The notes under the pieces were generated by a model. That model made no database searches, was not told where the DNA came from, and worked only from the letters and a program-made list of their open reading frames with translations. A stretch of 64,000 nt of DNA from Paenibacillus sp. MBLB1832 (GTDB lineage: Bacteria > Bacillota > Bacilli > Paenibacillales > NBRC-103111): assembly GCF_032271945.1 (NCBI RefSeq), contig NZ_CP130319.1:3119001-3183000 (forward strand), in the 5' to 3' direction. Of this stretch, positions 35,011-44,431 are shown piece after piece (within the stretch, counting starts at the first letter, position 1; every line of letters begins with the position of its first letter). A program made the position numbers and the translations under genes.

Positions 35011-38000
35011 CTAACCTACGTTAAAATAACGCGCTTCTTTATGCGCGAACACAATCGCAGATACCGAAGCTTCCGGCTCCATCATGAACGATTCTGTCAG
35101 TTCAACGCCGATATCTTCCGGTTTCAACAGATTAAACAGCTTCGCTTGATCCTCCAGATCTGGGCAAGCTGGATACCCGAACGAGAACCGTTGGCCGATG
35201 TATTTCGCGCCAAATCGCTCTTGCATTGTCATATCTACGCGATCCGCAATGCCAAGTACATCACGCATGATGTGATGCACACGCTCTGCAAAGCCTTCCG
35301 CGACTTCCAACGCTGTCGCTTGAAGTGCATGGGATTTCAAGTAATCCCCTTTGTCGCGCCATTCCTTCGCCAACTCATTAATATTGTGCCCCGCTGTGAC
35401 CAACAAGAAACCAACATAATCCATCTCGCCGCTGTCCACCGATTTGAGGTAATCGGCTAAGCACAAATATGGCTCTTTATCTTGACGAGGGAATGTAAAC
35501 GTCTCCAGCACCTTGCTTGTATCCTGAGGGTCATAAACAATGACATCATTCCCATTCGATTGCGCAGGGAAGAACTGATACATCCCGTGTGCTTTGATAA
35601 TGCCTTCATGTTGTGCTGCATACAGGATAGAATCCACAGTGTCCTTAAGCTGCAACGCTTTCGCGTCCTTGTCGCTCAATAACTGCTCTACCTTACCCTT
35701 CAGCCCAAGGTGATGACCTAAAAGCATTTGCATATTCACATATGGCATCAAATGACTAATTGGATAATCACGTAAAATATGACGTTCTGTATCCTGCGGC
35801 ACCTGTACAGGCAGATCCTTGGAGACAGCGGATGAACTCACACGTGTGAGCTGAGGCAGCTTCTCTACCTTTTTACTCGTATCCAATACGTCGGATTCTA
35901 AGCTCTCACGCAGTTCCTGGATCAACCTGGCCCGTTGCTCAGGATCACTCAACTGATTTGCAATATCCAATCCATCCATCGCATCCTTCGCATAAAGCAC
36001 AACACCTTCATACTCAGGCTGAATCCGAGTTTTGGTGAACTTGCGCGTCAACGCTGCGCCGCCAACGAGAATCGGCACATCCACACCTGCCGTACGCAAA
36101 TCTTGCGCTGTTACGACCATTTGTTGCGCAGATTTCACAAGCAAGCCTGATAAACCGATCGCATCCGCATTCTCTCTACGGTACGCTTCAATGATTTGTT
36201 CTGGCGGTACTTTAATCCCCAAATTGACGATCTTATAACCATTATTCGATAGGATGATTTCGACGAGATTTTTCCCAATATCGTGAACATCACCTTTTAC
36301 CGTGGCCAAAATAATTTTACCCTTCACCGCTGACTCGGATTTCTCCATAAACGGCTCCAGGAAGTTAACCGATGCTTTCATGACTTCCGCACTTTGCAGG
36401 ACTTCGGCAACGATGAGCTCGTTATTATTGAAAAGGCGACCAACTTCCTCCATCCCCTTCATCAGTGGACCGTTAATCACTTCAAGTGGCGAATACTTCT
36501 GAAGAGCTTCTTCCAGATCAGGAATAAGCCCTTCCTTCGTTCCCTCTACAACATAGGAGCCCAATCTCTCTTCCAATGATTGGTTCGAGATTTTCTCCTT
36601 CTTCTCGACCTTCTTCTCCCGGAAATGAGCAACGAAATTCGCCAATGTCTCATCATTCGTATTGTAAATAAGCTCTTCCGCAAGTTGACGCTCTGCTTCT
36701 GGAATTGACGCATAGCGCTCCAGCTTCTCCGTATTCACAATGGCGTAATCCAACCCAGCTTTCGTACAGTGGTACAAATACACCGAGTTCAGAACCTCGC
36801 GTCCTGCATCCGGCAAGCCGAAGGAGATATTGCTGAGTCCAAGAATCGTTTTGGCTAATGGATACTTCTCTTTAATTAATTTAATCCCTTCGATCGTTTC
36901 CACCGCGGAACCAATGTACTGAGGATCTCCAGAACCGACTGGGAACATATTCGGGTCAAAAATAATATCTTCGGGATTCATCCCGTATTTGCCTGTTAAC
37001 AATTCATAAGAGCGAGTCGCAACTTCAATTTTCGCTTGTCGGGAAACCGCCTGGCCGCGCTCATCAATCAAGATACAAACAACGGATGCGCCATAACGAT
37101 GAATCAGCGGCAAAATACCCGCAAATTTCGTTTCGCCATCTTCCAAGTTAATCGAGTTAATAATCGCTTTACCTTGCGAATACTTCAAACCTAATTCGAT
37201 GATATGGTCATAAGTTGAGTCGATCATCAACGGAACCTTCACCTTTTTGACGACCTCTTGCATGAAGTTTTCAGTCGCATACGCTTCATCAATATCCGTG
37301 TCTTGTAAATTGATATCGATCACATGCGCGCCGTTCTTCACTTGTGTACGGGCGATTTCGGATCCTTCCTCAAACTTACCTTCTTTAATAAGTCGTTTGA
37401 ACTTACGCGATCCCGAAATATTCGTCCGTTCACCGACCATGATTGGTCTGTTCTCAGGCTCAATATACACCGTTTCTATCCCCGAAATAGCAGGCGGATG
37501 GGAACCATACTCCGTTCTTGGCTTATAATTCGCCAGTGTTTCCGCCATCGCACGAATGTGATCTGGTGTTGTTCCACAGCAGCCCCCAGCGATATTCAGC
37601 CAGCCCTGCTCAGCAAATCCAGCCATCTTTTTCGCCAAAGATTCTGGTGACTCGTGATAATGACCATTCTCATCTGGCAACCCCGCATTCGGGTAACAGC
37701 TGATCGCAGTTTCCGCAATGCTAGATAAGGTACGGATATGATCACGCATGAATTCTGGACCTGTCGCACAGTTTAGACCCATCGAAATCGGCTTCAAGTG
37801 CTCCAACGAGATGTAAAATGATTCAATATTTTGACCTGCCAGCGTCGTTCCCATCGGTTCAATCGTACCTGAGATCATAATTGGCAGTACTTTGCCCAGT
37901 GTTTCAAAAGCTCTACGAATCCCGATACTGCCCGCTTTCACGTTCAGCGTATCTTGGGAAGTCTCCAACAACATCGCGTCAACGCCAGCTTCCACTAACG

Positions 38001-38448
38001 CAAGCGCTTGCTGATAATAGCTCTCTTCCAGCTGCTCAAACGTCACGCCGCCTGTCACTGACAACGTCTTCGTCGTCGGCCCCATGGCACCAATAACATA
38101 ACGAGGCCACTCAGGTGTCGAATATTTATTCGCAGCAGCAATCGCAAGTTTAGCCGCAGCCAAATTCAGTTCACGGTGGCGATCTTGCAGATCGTACTCC
38201 GCCAACACGACGCTCGTCGTACCAAACGTATTCGTTTCTATCATATCCGCGCCTGCGGCTAAATAAGCTTCATGTATTTTCTGAATGACGTCTGGACGTG
38301 TCACACATAGGATTTCATTACATCCGTCGAGATCGTCGCTCCCGAAATCTTCAGCTGTCAAATTCTCTTGCTGAATCATCGTCCCCATCGCACCGTCGAG
38401 GATCATAATCTTTTTCTTAAGCTGTTCTTGAATTGGCGGCTTGTTCAT
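35011..38448 (-). CDS. metH: cobalamin-dependent methionine synthase
   Basis: The 1145-aa enzyme methylates homocysteine with methyl-tetrahydrofolate through B12. Domains in order: homocysteine domain with GLNCATGP and GGCCGTTP zinc cysteines (about 15-320), pterin-binding domain (about 345-610; DINLQDTDIDE), B12 cap (about 640-730), B12-binding domain with DVHDIGKN (about 745-880), and activation domain ending in RFSFGYPACPD and SAIVFAHKEARYFNVG. It is complete. The ATG at 38448 has GGGAG upstream. It is divergent from mtnD, a methionine-salvage gene. No SAM riboswitch or T-box is recognised in the 215-bp gap. Confidence 0.96.
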   Translation of the reverse strand: MNKPPIQEQLKKKIMILDGAMGTMIQQENLTAEDFGSDDLDGCNEILCVTRPDVIQKIHEAYLAAGADMIETNTFGTTSVVLAEYDLQDRHRELNLAAAKLAIAAANKYSTPEWPRYVIGAMGPTTKTLSVTGGVTFEQLEESYYQQALALVEAGVDAMLLETSQDTLNVKAGSIGIRRAFETLGKVLPIMISGTIEPMGTTLAGQNIESFYISLEHLKPISMGLNCATGPEFMRDHIRTLSSIAETAISCYPNAGLPDENGHYHESPESLAKKMAGFAEQGWLNIAGGCCGTTPDHIRAMAETLANYKPRTEYGSHPPAISGIETVYIEPENRPIMVGERTNISGSRKFKRLIKEGKFEEGSEIARTQVKNGAHVIDINLQDTDIDEAYATENFMQEVVKKVKVPLMIDSTYDHIIELGLKYSQGKAIINSINLEDGETKFAGILPLIHRYGASVVCILIDERGQAVSRQAKIEVATRSYELLTGKYGMNPEDIIFDPNMFPVGSGDPQYIGSAVETIEGIKLIKEKYPLAKTILGLSNISFGLPDAGREVLNSVYLYHCTKAGLDYAIVNTEKLERYASIPEAERQLAEELIYNTNDETLANFVAHFREKKVEKKEKISNQSLEERLGSYVVEGTKEGLIPDLEEALQKYSPLEVINGPLMKGMEEVGRLFNNNELIVAEVLQSAEVMKASVNFLEPFMEKSESAVKGKIILATVKGDVHDIGKNLVEIILSNNGYKIVNLGIKVPPEQIIEAYRRENADAIGLSGLLVKSAQQMVVTAQDLRTAGVDVPILVGGAALTRKFTKTRIQPEYEGVVLYAKDAMDGLDIANQLSDPEQRARLIQELRESLESDVLDTSKKVEKLPQLTRVSSSAVSKDLPVQVPQDTERHILRDYPISHLMPYVNMQMLLGHHLGLKGKVEQLLSDKDAKALQLKDTVDSILYAAQHEGIIKAHGMYQFFPAQSNGNDVIVYDPQDTSKVLETFTFPRQDKEPYLCLADYLKSVDSGEMDYVGFLLVTAGHNINELAKEWRDKGDYLKSHALQATALEVAEGFAERVHHIMRDVLGIADRVDMTMQERFGAKYIGQRFSFGYPACPDLEDQAKLFNLLKPEDIGVELTESFMMEPEASVSAIVFAHKEARYFNVG

Positions 38449-38600
38449 CGCAAAACTCCCTTTCAACTTTTCCCTAAACGATTAGAAAAAAAACGACAAA
38501 ATATGTTAAGATTTAGTGTAACAGAATACGGCTTCTATGAAAAGATTTTGAATTATCATTAATTCCTATAGTTTTTATCGGAAATTCTTATCTCACCACA

Positions 38601-38629
38601 TCGACAGCTAGCTCTGTATCCTCTATAAT
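38601..38629 (+). promoter_or_regulatory. predicted promoter of mtnD
   Basis: TCGACA, a 17-base spacer and a perfect TATAAT lie 35 bases before the mtnD GTG. This is one of the better SigA matches in the window. Confidence 0.65.
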
Positions 38630-38663
38630 ATGATTATATTTATTGAAGAAAGAGGGATGTAAC

Positions 38664-39203
38664 GTGGCACAAATTAGAATTCGCAATACCAACGAACGTA
38701 TCGAGGGCGAAGCGCAAGTGAAAGCCTTCTTGGATAGTCAAGAGGTTGTCTATGAACATTGGGACGCGAACAAGCTTCCTGTGGCACTACGCGAGAAATT
38801 CGTACTCAATGACGAAGAGAAAGCTGAAATCATCGCGACATACGAAGCTGAAATCAAAGATTTAGCAGCTAGACGCGGCTACGAAATTTGGGATGTCATC
38901 TCCCTTTCCGATTCCACACCGAATATCGAAGAGCTGTTGAAGAAATTCGAGCAAGTTCACACGCACACCGAAGATGAAATCCGTGCGATCGTATCTGGTA
39001 AAGGGATTTTCATCATCAAGTCCGAAGAACTCGGTTATTATGATGTTGAGCTTGAGCCAGGTGATGTGATCTCCGTTCCAGAAAACACGAACCATTTCTT
39101 TACGCTCATGGATAACCGTGAAATCGTCGCGGTTCGCTTATTCATCGAAAAAGATGGCTGGATTGCTTACAACGTAGAAGATCCTTCTTTTGTTAAAGCT
39201 TAG
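38664..39203 (+). CDS. mtnD: acireductone dioxygenase
   Basis: The 179-aa cupin is the methionine-salvage dioxygenase that cleaves 1,2-dihydroxy-3-keto-5-methylthiopentene with Fe or Ni. The metal site is visible as VHTHTEDEIRAIVSG (His, His, Glu, about residue 97) and the late His in VPENTNHFF. GTG at 38664 is chosen with AGAGG 8 bases upstream; a TTG at 38643 overlaps that site. It is a lone gene, divergent from metH and followed by a terminator; the other salvage genes are not in the window. Confidence 0.92.
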   Translation: MAQIRIRNTNERIEGEAQVKAFLDSQEVVYEHWDANKLPVALREKFVLNDEEKAEIIATYEAEIKDLAARRGYEIWDVISLSDSTPNIEELLKKFEQVHTHTEDEIRAIVSGKGIFIIKSEELGYYDVELEPGDVISVPENTNHFFTLMDNREIVAVRLFIEKDGWIAYNVEDPSFVKA

Positions 39204-39224
39204 ACTACAAGTATATGCATGAAG

Positions 39225-39273
39225 AAGCCCAACAGCGCAGGACTCCATGTCTTGCAAAACTGTTGGGCTTTTA
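39225..39273 (+). terminator. intrinsic terminator of mtnD
   Basis: AAGCCCAACAG pairs with CTGTTGGGCTT, followed by TTAT. The loop is about 25 bases. It lies 22 bases after the stop and before the convergent HAD gene. Confidence 0.75.
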
Positions 39274-39284
39274 TGATTCATGAA

Positions 39285-40079
39285 TTAGCCTTGTGTAATG
39301 ATCGGAAGAACTTCTTGAAGACGTGTTACTTCGTATACAGGCTTGATCTCATCTCCGCTTTGCAGCCCATGATGGTTAATCCAAATGTTTCGCATACCAA
39401 CGCTGCCTGAGCCTAGGATATCCGTCGTAAGCTTGTCCCCTATCATGATGCCTTCAGACGCTTCGATACCAAGCAGACCCATCGCATAATTGAAAATAGA
39501 AACAGCTGGCTTGCCTTGACCGAATTCACCGGAAATGACAATATGATCGAAGTATCCAGCAATCGCAGGAACACCTGCCAGCTTCTCTTTCTGCAAGTCT
39601 GGCGAACCATTCGTTAGAAGAAGCAGTTGGTAATTCCCTTTCAATTCGTCCAGTACGCGGAACGTTTCCTCATACACATATGGACGGCTGCGGCGTTCAG
39701 CTGCGAACATTTCACCCAGTCTGTACCCAAGCTCGCGATCCTCAACCCCAAGCGCTGCAAGTCCTCTAGTCCAAGACTCCGTTCTGTACCCTGGAGCTAG
39801 CTTCTGAAGTTTACGGAAGTTCTCATCCTCACCCTCTGTGAAATTGGCCCATAGTCCCTCGAATGGATTAATTCCGATCATTTTGGTAAAAGGAAACGTG
39901 TCGAACGATTCATACAAGCCTCTCGCTTCTTTACGAACCGCTGCTTCTAACGCGACAGCGTCAACCTGAACTTGCTTCGCTGCTTCTGCACATGTAGCGG
40001 CAAAAGCCTCTTCCACACTACGATCATCCCATAATAACGTATCATCCAAATCAAAAAGTACAGCTTTCAACGACATCAT
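39285..40079 (-). CDS. HAD-family hydrolase
   Basis: The 264-aa protein has the HAD motifs DLDDTLLWDD (motif I, Asp nucleophile), LLLTNGSPDLQKEK (motif II), the motif III Lys near FGQGKPAV and GIMIGDKLTTDILG (motif IV). The helical cap lies between residues 20 and 110, as in the YsaA/phosphoglycolate phosphatase-like group. It probably dephosphorylates a small metabolite or protein-bound phosphate in the cytoplasm. AGGGGAA precedes two successive ATG codons. Substrate unknown. Confidence 0.88.
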   Translation of the reverse strand: MMSLKAVLFDLDDTLLWDDRSVEEAFAATCAEAAKQVQVDAVALEAAVRKEARGLYESFDTFPFTKMIGINPFEGLWANFTEGEDENFRKLQKLAPGYRTESWTRGLAALGVEDRELGYRLGEMFAAERRSRPYVYEETFRVLDELKGNYQLLLLTNGSPDLQKEKLAGVPAIAGYFDHIVISGEFGQGKPAVSIFNYAMGLLGIEASEGIMIGDKLTTDILGSGSVGMRNIWINHHGLQSGDEIKPVYEVTRLQEVLPIITQG

Positions 40080-40116
40080 TCATTTCCCCTTTTGAATGTA
40101 GTATCTATGTGCTTGC

Positions 40117-40302
40117 CTATTTCTCTTCGTCTGTAAACTTGATGGAGTCCAATTGAATCTTCAGGTTCCCCCGGAAGGCTTCGATATATTTCTTTCTAAG
40201 CTCGTTGCGCTCTTCGATTTCGGCATCTGTTAGGCCGACTGTCTTCGCCTTCCGAGCTAGTTCATTGATCCGCTCTATGTTCTTATCCATGCTGTCACTC
40301 AT
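40117..40302 (-). CDS. ynzC: DUF896 family protein YnzC
   Basis: The 61-aa helical protein has the DUF896 pattern INELARKAKTVGLTDAEIEE followed by ELRKKYIEAFRGNLKIQL. The start at 40302 has GGGAGG 6 bases before it; the frame continues upstream without such a site. In Bacillus subtilis ynzC lies in the SOS operon yneA-yneB-ynzC. Here it follows yneA after 144 bases with a hairpin between, and yneB is absent. Function is unknown. Confidence 0.9.
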   Translation of the reverse strand: MSDSMDKNIERINELARKAKTVGLTDAEIEERNELRKKYIEAFRGNLKIQLDSIKFTDEEK

Positions 40303-40379
40303 TGTGATCCTCCCACTCAAAATTTCAATATGAGTATTACTTTGCCATCCCCGAATAGGAATGTCAAGAACATACCTAA

Positions 40380-40408
40380 AGGGACAAGGATATGACATCC
40401 CTGTCCCT
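40380..40408 (-). terminator. hairpin after yneA, possible weak terminator
   Basis: AGGGACAGGGAT pairs with ATCCTTGTCCCT on the minus strand with a five-base loop. The following T-run is short (TTTAGG), so termination may be partial, letting some yneA transcripts reach ynzC. Confidence 0.5.
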
Positions 40409-40446
40409 ATAAACTAAATCTATGTAAAACGTACCCTTTGTGTTCA

Positions 40447-40848
40447 TTATGGAAGCACTAAAACTTGCCCTTCTTTCAATGCACTCGAAGATAAGTGATT
40501 AACTGATTTTAATTTCTCGATATACGAACGTACGCTCTCTCCATCTTTCTTATGCGAAGAAGCTACCTCCCAGAGTGTGTCGCCGCTTTGAATAACAATC
40601 TTCTCCACGGATGAAGCTTTCGAAGATACCTGAACAATCTGAGTTGGCGCTGAAGTCACTGTACTCCCTTCACCTGCATAGGCTTGTACGATCGCACCGA
40701 ATGAAAACACCGTTCCAAGAATAACAGCTACCAGGAAAAAACGCAGCAACAAGATAGTCTGCCCTCGTCTATTTGTCATCTGCTTAGATGTGTGAGCCTT
40801 ACCTTGACGTGTTGTCGTTCCATTCGATTGTGAATAAGCCATATACAT
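40447..40848 (-). CDS. yneA: LysM-domain cell-division inhibitor YneA
   Basis: The 133-aa protein has a basic N-terminus, one membrane helix (TILLLRFFLVAVILGTVFSF) and a C-terminal LysM domain (VIQSGDTLWEVASSHKKD to EGQVLVLP). This is the YneA architecture; YneA blocks septation during SOS. The ATG at 40848 has GGGGG 9 bases before it; ATG 40857 is too close to that site and 40842 is another option. It is divergent from lexA, with LexA boxes inside its promoter spacer. Confidence 0.88.
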   Translation of the reverse strand: MYMAYSQSNGTTTRQGKAHTSKQMTNRRGQTILLLRFFLVAVILGTVFSFGAIVQAYAGEGSTVTSAPTQIVQVSSKASSVEKIVIQSGDTLWEVASSHKKDGESVRSYIEKLKSVNHLSSSALKEGQVLVLP

Positions 40849-40861
40849 AAAATTCATCCCC

Positions 40862-40949
40862 CAAACATTTGTTCTGATATGAGAATAACACGAACAAATG
40901 TTTGAGTCAAGCAAATGTTCGAACTTATGTTTGTACGAACTCGGGTTCT
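40862..40949. promoter_or_regulatory. LexA operator cluster between yneA and lexA
   Basis: Five CGAAC-N4-GTTCG-like sites are seen: 40862-40875 (CAAACATTTGTTCT), 40891-40904 (CGAACAAATGTTTG), 40908-40921 (CAAGCAAATGTTCG), 40920-40933 (CGAACTTATGTTTG) and 40936-40949 (CGAACTCGGGTTCT). The second lies in the yneA promoter spacer, the fifth in the lexA promoter spacer. Confidence 0.88.
40882..40910 (-). promoter_or_regulatory. promoter of yneA
   Basis: Minus-strand TTGACT, 17 bases, TATTCT. A LexA box (40891-40904) fills the spacer. Confidence 0.7.
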
Positions 40950-40959
40950 ATGTTATACT
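40931..40959 (+). promoter_or_regulatory. promoter of lexA
   Basis: TTGTAC, 17 bases, TATACT. A LexA box (40936-40949) overlaps the -35 end and spacer, giving autoregulation. Confidence 0.75.
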
Positions 40960-40993
40960 TTGGGTAATGATTCCCAGTATTGGAGTGATATCA

Positions 40994-41611
40994 ATGAGTA
41001 AAATTTCGCAGCGTCAGCAAGCTATATTGGAATTCATTAAGAATGAAGTGAAAGATAAGGGCTACCCGCCGTCTGTTCGAGAAATCGGCGAAGCTGTTGG
41101 ACTTGCTTCCAGCTCAACTGTACATGGTCATTTGGAGCGTCTAGAGAAGAAGGGAATGATTCGCCGTGACCCTACTAAACCACGGGCGATCGAAATCCTT
41201 GGCCTCGATGGGGCAGAATCCAATTTCGCTGTATCCGTTGCTCGCGTTCCGCTCGTTGGTAAAGTAACAGCAGGTGTTCCCATTACAGCTACAGAGAATA
41301 TCGAAGACTACTTCCCTCTCCCATCCAGCATGGTCAAAGATGACAACGTATTTATGTTGAGCATCATGGGAGACAGTATGATCGAGGCTGGCATTCACAA
41401 TGGTGACTACGTTATCGTGAAACAACAGCAAACGGCGAACAATGGCGATATCGTCGTCGCAATGACGGAAGATGATGAAGCTACTGTGAAGCGTTTCTTC
41501 AAAGAAAAGGATCACATTCGCCTTCAACCGGAGAACTCCGCGTTAGAGCCGATTCGACTCAAGAATGTGACCATACTTGGTCGCGTAATCGGGCTATTCC
41601 GGGATATGTAA
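40994..41611 (+). CDS. lexA: SOS repressor LexA
   Basis: The 205-aa repressor has an N-terminal winged helix ([38 protein letters not shown]) and a C-terminal S24 peptidase domain. The self-cleavage site is Ala-Gly in KVTAGVP (about 92), the catalytic Ser is in MGDSMIEAG and the Lys in ATVKRFF. It is cleaved with activated RecA to induce DNA-repair genes. The ATG at 40994 has GGAG 8 bases upstream; the frame extends upstream through the operators and promoter, which is not coding. Confidence 0.97.
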   Translation: MSKISQRQQAILEFIKNEVKDKGYPPSVREIGEAVGLASSSTVHGHLERLEKKGMIRRDPTKPRAIEILGLDGAESNFAVSVARVPLVGKVTAGVPITATENIEDYFPLPSSMVKDDNVFMLSIMGDSMIEAGIHNGDYVIVKQQQTANNGDIVVAMTEDDEATVKRFFKEKDHIRLQPENSALEPIRLKNVTILGRVIGLFRDM

Positions 41612-41625
41612 GCTCAAAACGCAAT

Positions 41626-41668
41626 AAAAAAACGGCATCGTCCTTAAAGGGCGATGCCGTTTTTTGAG
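41626..41668. terminator. bidirectional terminator after lexA
   Basis: AAAAAACGGCATCG pairs with CGATGCCGTTTTTT around a loop of about 11 bases. A/T runs on both sides allow use by lexA and by the convergent aminopeptidase gene. Confidence 0.92.
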
Positions 41669-41702
41669 CTAATTAGCATACTATAGCAGGTAAATTACTC
41701 TT

Positions 41703-42944
41703 TTATTCAAAAGACAACGCCCAATTCCCTTCACGGAAAAGGGGTTCAACCGTGCCATCCGCTAATTCGCCATCGATCTCCAGCTCCGCGGAACCGATCA
41801 TGAAATCAACATGAATCAAGGAATGGTTGCCGCCGCGCGCCTTTAATTCTTCATTAGACAGCGTTGTACCCTCCTTCAAATTAATCGGGTAACAACTGCC
41901 TAACGCCAGATGGCACGATGCATTCTCGTCAATGCCAGTATTATAGAAAATGCGTTTCAAATTGGAAATCGGCGAATCGAACGGAACCAAAGCGACTTCC
42001 CCTAAGTAGCGTGCACCCTCATCCATATCCAATAAACGAGCCAAGTGTTCGTAGCCAACTTCCGCCTGAAAGTCCACTACTTTCCCCGCCTCAAATGTAA
42101 AGGAGAATCTATCCACTAAAGCACCGTTCACATTTAGCGGCATCGTGCTCGCCACCGTTCCAGAAACACCTGTTCGGTTAGGCAACGTAAACACTTCTTC
42201 GGTTGGCATATTCGCCACATAACGAATCCCTCTCGCATTTCCTTTGTCCCCGCCAAGCCAGATATGGCCTTCTGGCAATTCAACACGCAGATCGGTGCCC
42301 GTAGCGCGATAACGAAGTGCTTTATAATTCCTAGCATTAAGCACTTTACGCGTCGCTTTTAACGTATCCAGATGCTTTCTCCATGCGGCGATAGGGTCCT
42401 CTTCATACACACGGTTGATATGGAAAATCGCATCCCACATCGCAGGCACGCGCTCCTCTTCAGGTAGATCCGCATAGACAATTGATGCCCAAGCTTCCGT
42501 TGGAGCTTTGATTAGGCACCAGCTAAATTCGCCAGTTCGCACATAATGCTGATATTTCGCTCTAGCGGTCGAAGTCGCTTTGGAAACTCTTGAAATCAAG
42601 CCTGCGTCTATCCCATCGAAAAGATTCGGATTAGGCACTTTAATGTTCAGCAGAGCTCCGCCATTCTCTACGAATTTCTCCAACATCGACGTATACCACA
42701 GTGGATAGTAGTCCATGCTCGCATCATCCGCATAGTCAAACTTACTCCGCGAAACCACATCATCCTGCCAATGCACATGGACATAGTTTGCACCTGCCTC
42801 ATACGCTTTTTGCACAATAAGTCTTGTTAGTTCTAACGTCTCGATCGGAGCCTCGACTAAGAGATCCTGCCCCTTATTCAAATTAACGCCAATTCGGATG
42901 ACGAGTTCTGCATATTTTTCTAGATTACGTTGAAAGTTGTCCAT
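41703..42944 (-). CDS. M29 family aminopeptidase (AmpS-like)
   Basis: The 413-aa thermophilic-type M29 aminopeptidase has the family opening NLEKYAELVIRIGVNLNKGQ, GTDLRVELPEGHIWLGG, VFTLPNRTGVSGTVAST, the metal-site regions around FEAGKVVDF and EDNA-like NASCHLALG, and the closing NHSLIHVDFMIGS. Two metal ions are used in the family. It is cytosolic and takes a broad range of N-terminal residues. It is a single gene between the lexA terminator and the glnA terminator. Confidence 0.92.
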   Translation of the reverse strand: MDNFQRNLEKYAELVIRIGVNLNKGQDLLVEAPIETLELTRLIVQKAYEAGANYVHVHWQDDVVSRSKFDYADDASMDYYPLWYTSMLEKFVENGGALLNIKVPNPNLFDGIDAGLISRVSKATSTARAKYQHYVRTGEFSWCLIKAPTEAWASIVYADLPEEERVPAMWDAIFHINRVYEEDPIAAWRKHLDTLKATRKVLNARNYKALRYRATGTDLRVELPEGHIWLGGDKGNARGIRYVANMPTEEVFTLPNRTGVSGTVASTMPLNVNGALVDRFSFTFEAGKVVDFQAEVGYEHLARLLDMDEGARYLGEVALVPFDSPISNLKRIFYNTGIDENASCHLALGSCYPINLKEGTTLSNEELKARGGNHSLIHVDFMIGSAELEIDGELADGTVEPLFREGNWALSFE

Positions 42945-42966
42945 GATCTTATTGTCTCCTCCGCGT

Positions 42967-43005
42967 GAAAAAGCCCATCAGCTCTTCCAAGACTGACGGG
43001 CTTCA
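42967..43005 (-). terminator. intrinsic terminator of glnA
   Basis: Minus-strand GAAGCCCGTCAG pairs with CTGATGGGCTTT around an 11-base loop, followed by a T-run. It lies about 45 bases after the glnA stop. Confidence 0.85.
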
Positions 43006-43051
43006 CATATCTAGTTGTGTGTTAGGAACCTTACTTTCATTTATGTAAAAC

Positions 43052-44392
43052 TTAGTACAGGGACAGATATTGATCTCTTTCCCATTGGTGAACTTGTGTG
43101 CGGTACATATCCCACTCGATTTCTTTGAGCTCATAGAAATGGGCCAACGCATGTTCGCCTAGCGTATCGCAGATGACATCATCACGAAGCAGCTCATCCA
43201 AGGCTTGTTTCAAGTTGAGCGGCAGGCTTGGGATGCCTTCGCTTTCACGCTCTTCTTCCGTCATAACGTAAATATTGCGATCGGTTGGCGGAGGAAGCTG
43301 CATTTTGTTCTTAATGCCGTCAAGACCAGCAGCTAACATCACAGCTAGAGCCAAGTAAGGATTCGCAGCTGGATCTGGGTTACGGACTTCAACACGCGTG
43401 CTTAAACCACGAGAAGCCGGAATACGAATCATCGGACTACGGTTACTAGCGGACCATGCCACATAGCAAGGTGCTTCATAACCAGGCACTAAACGTTTGT
43501 AGGAGTTAACTGTTGGGTTCGTAATCGCTGCGAAAGAACGCGCATGACGCAGAACGCCAGCCATGTATTGTCTTGCAACCGTACTTAAACCTAATTTGTC
43601 GCTCTCTTCATAGAACACATTCGTGTCGCCTTTGAACAACGATTGGTGACAGTGCATCCCTGAACCATTCATCCCGAACAGCGGCTTAGGCATGAAAGAA
43701 GCATGCAAGCCATGTTGTCTTGCTACCGTTTTTACCACTAGTTTAAAAGTTTGAATTTGGTCAGCTGCTTTAATCGCATCCGCGTATTTGAAGTCGATTT
43801 CGTGCTGTCCCGGCGCTACTTCATGGTGAGATGCTTCAATCTCAAAGCCCATTTCTTCCAGTGTCAACACGATATCACGACGGCAGTTCTCACCAAGATC
43901 CATCGGTGCCAAATCAAAATAACCGCCTTGGTCATTCAATTCCGTCGTTGGATTGCCCTTCTCATCTGTTTTGAACAAGAAGAATTCTGGTTCTGGACCA
44001 ACGTTCATCGCTGTATAGCCCATCTCTTCCGCTTGTTTCAACGCATTCTTCAAAATTTGACGCGGGTCGCCAGGGAACGGCGTGCCATCCGGCATATAAA
44101 TATCGCAGATTAGACGTGCGACTTTGCTTTCCGTTACCCATGGGAAAATAACCCATGTATCTAAATCCGGATATAAGTACATATCCGATTCTTCAATGCG
44201 AACATAACCTTCAATGGAGGAACCATCAAACATCATTTTGTTATCAAGCGCTTTCTCCAGCTGGCTCAAAGGAATCTCTACGTTCTTGATACTTCCCATT
44301 AAATCAGTGAATTGCAGACGAATGAAACGAACGTTCTCTGCTTTGGCAATGCGAAGAATATCTTCTTTGGAATAGTTATTGTTGTAAGTCAC
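43052..44392 (-). CDS. glnA: glutamine synthetase type I
   Basis: The 446-aa enzyme makes glutamine from glutamate, ammonia and ATP. Motifs: [20 protein letters not shown] (the early substrate loop and the Arg62-type residue used for feedback in Bacillus GSI-alpha), [31 protein letters not shown] and [12 protein letters not shown]. The adenylylation Tyr loop of proteobacterial GSI-beta is absent, as in Bacillus. GTG at 44392 has GAGGAG 9 bases before it. It is the second gene of glnRA, 39 bases after glnR, and feedback-inhibited enzyme is expected to control GlnR. Confidence 0.96.
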   Translation of the reverse strand: MTYNNNYSKEDILRIAKAENVRFIRLQFTDLMGSIKNVEIPLSQLEKALDNKMMFDGSSIEGYVRIEESDMYLYPDLDTWVIFPWVTESKVARLICDIYMPDGTPFPGDPRQILKNALKQAEEMGYTAMNVGPEPEFFLFKTDEKGNPTTELNDQGGYFDLAPMDLGENCRRDIVLTLEEMGFEIEASHHEVAPGQHEIDFKYADAIKAADQIQTFKLVVKTVARQHGLHASFMPKPLFGMNGSGMHCHQSLFKGDTNVFYEESDKLGLSTVARQYMAGVLRHARSFAAITNPTVNSYKRLVPGYEAPCYVAWSASNRSPMIRIPASRGLSTRVEVRNPDPAANPYLALAVMLAAGLDGIKNKMQLPPPTDRNIYVMTEEERESEGIPSLPLNLKQALDELLRDDVICDTLGEHALAHFYELKEIEWDMYRTQVHQWERDQYLSLY

Positions 44393-44431
44393 GCATGCAT
44401 TCTCCTCTCAAATGTTAAGCGATTCTTCTTG

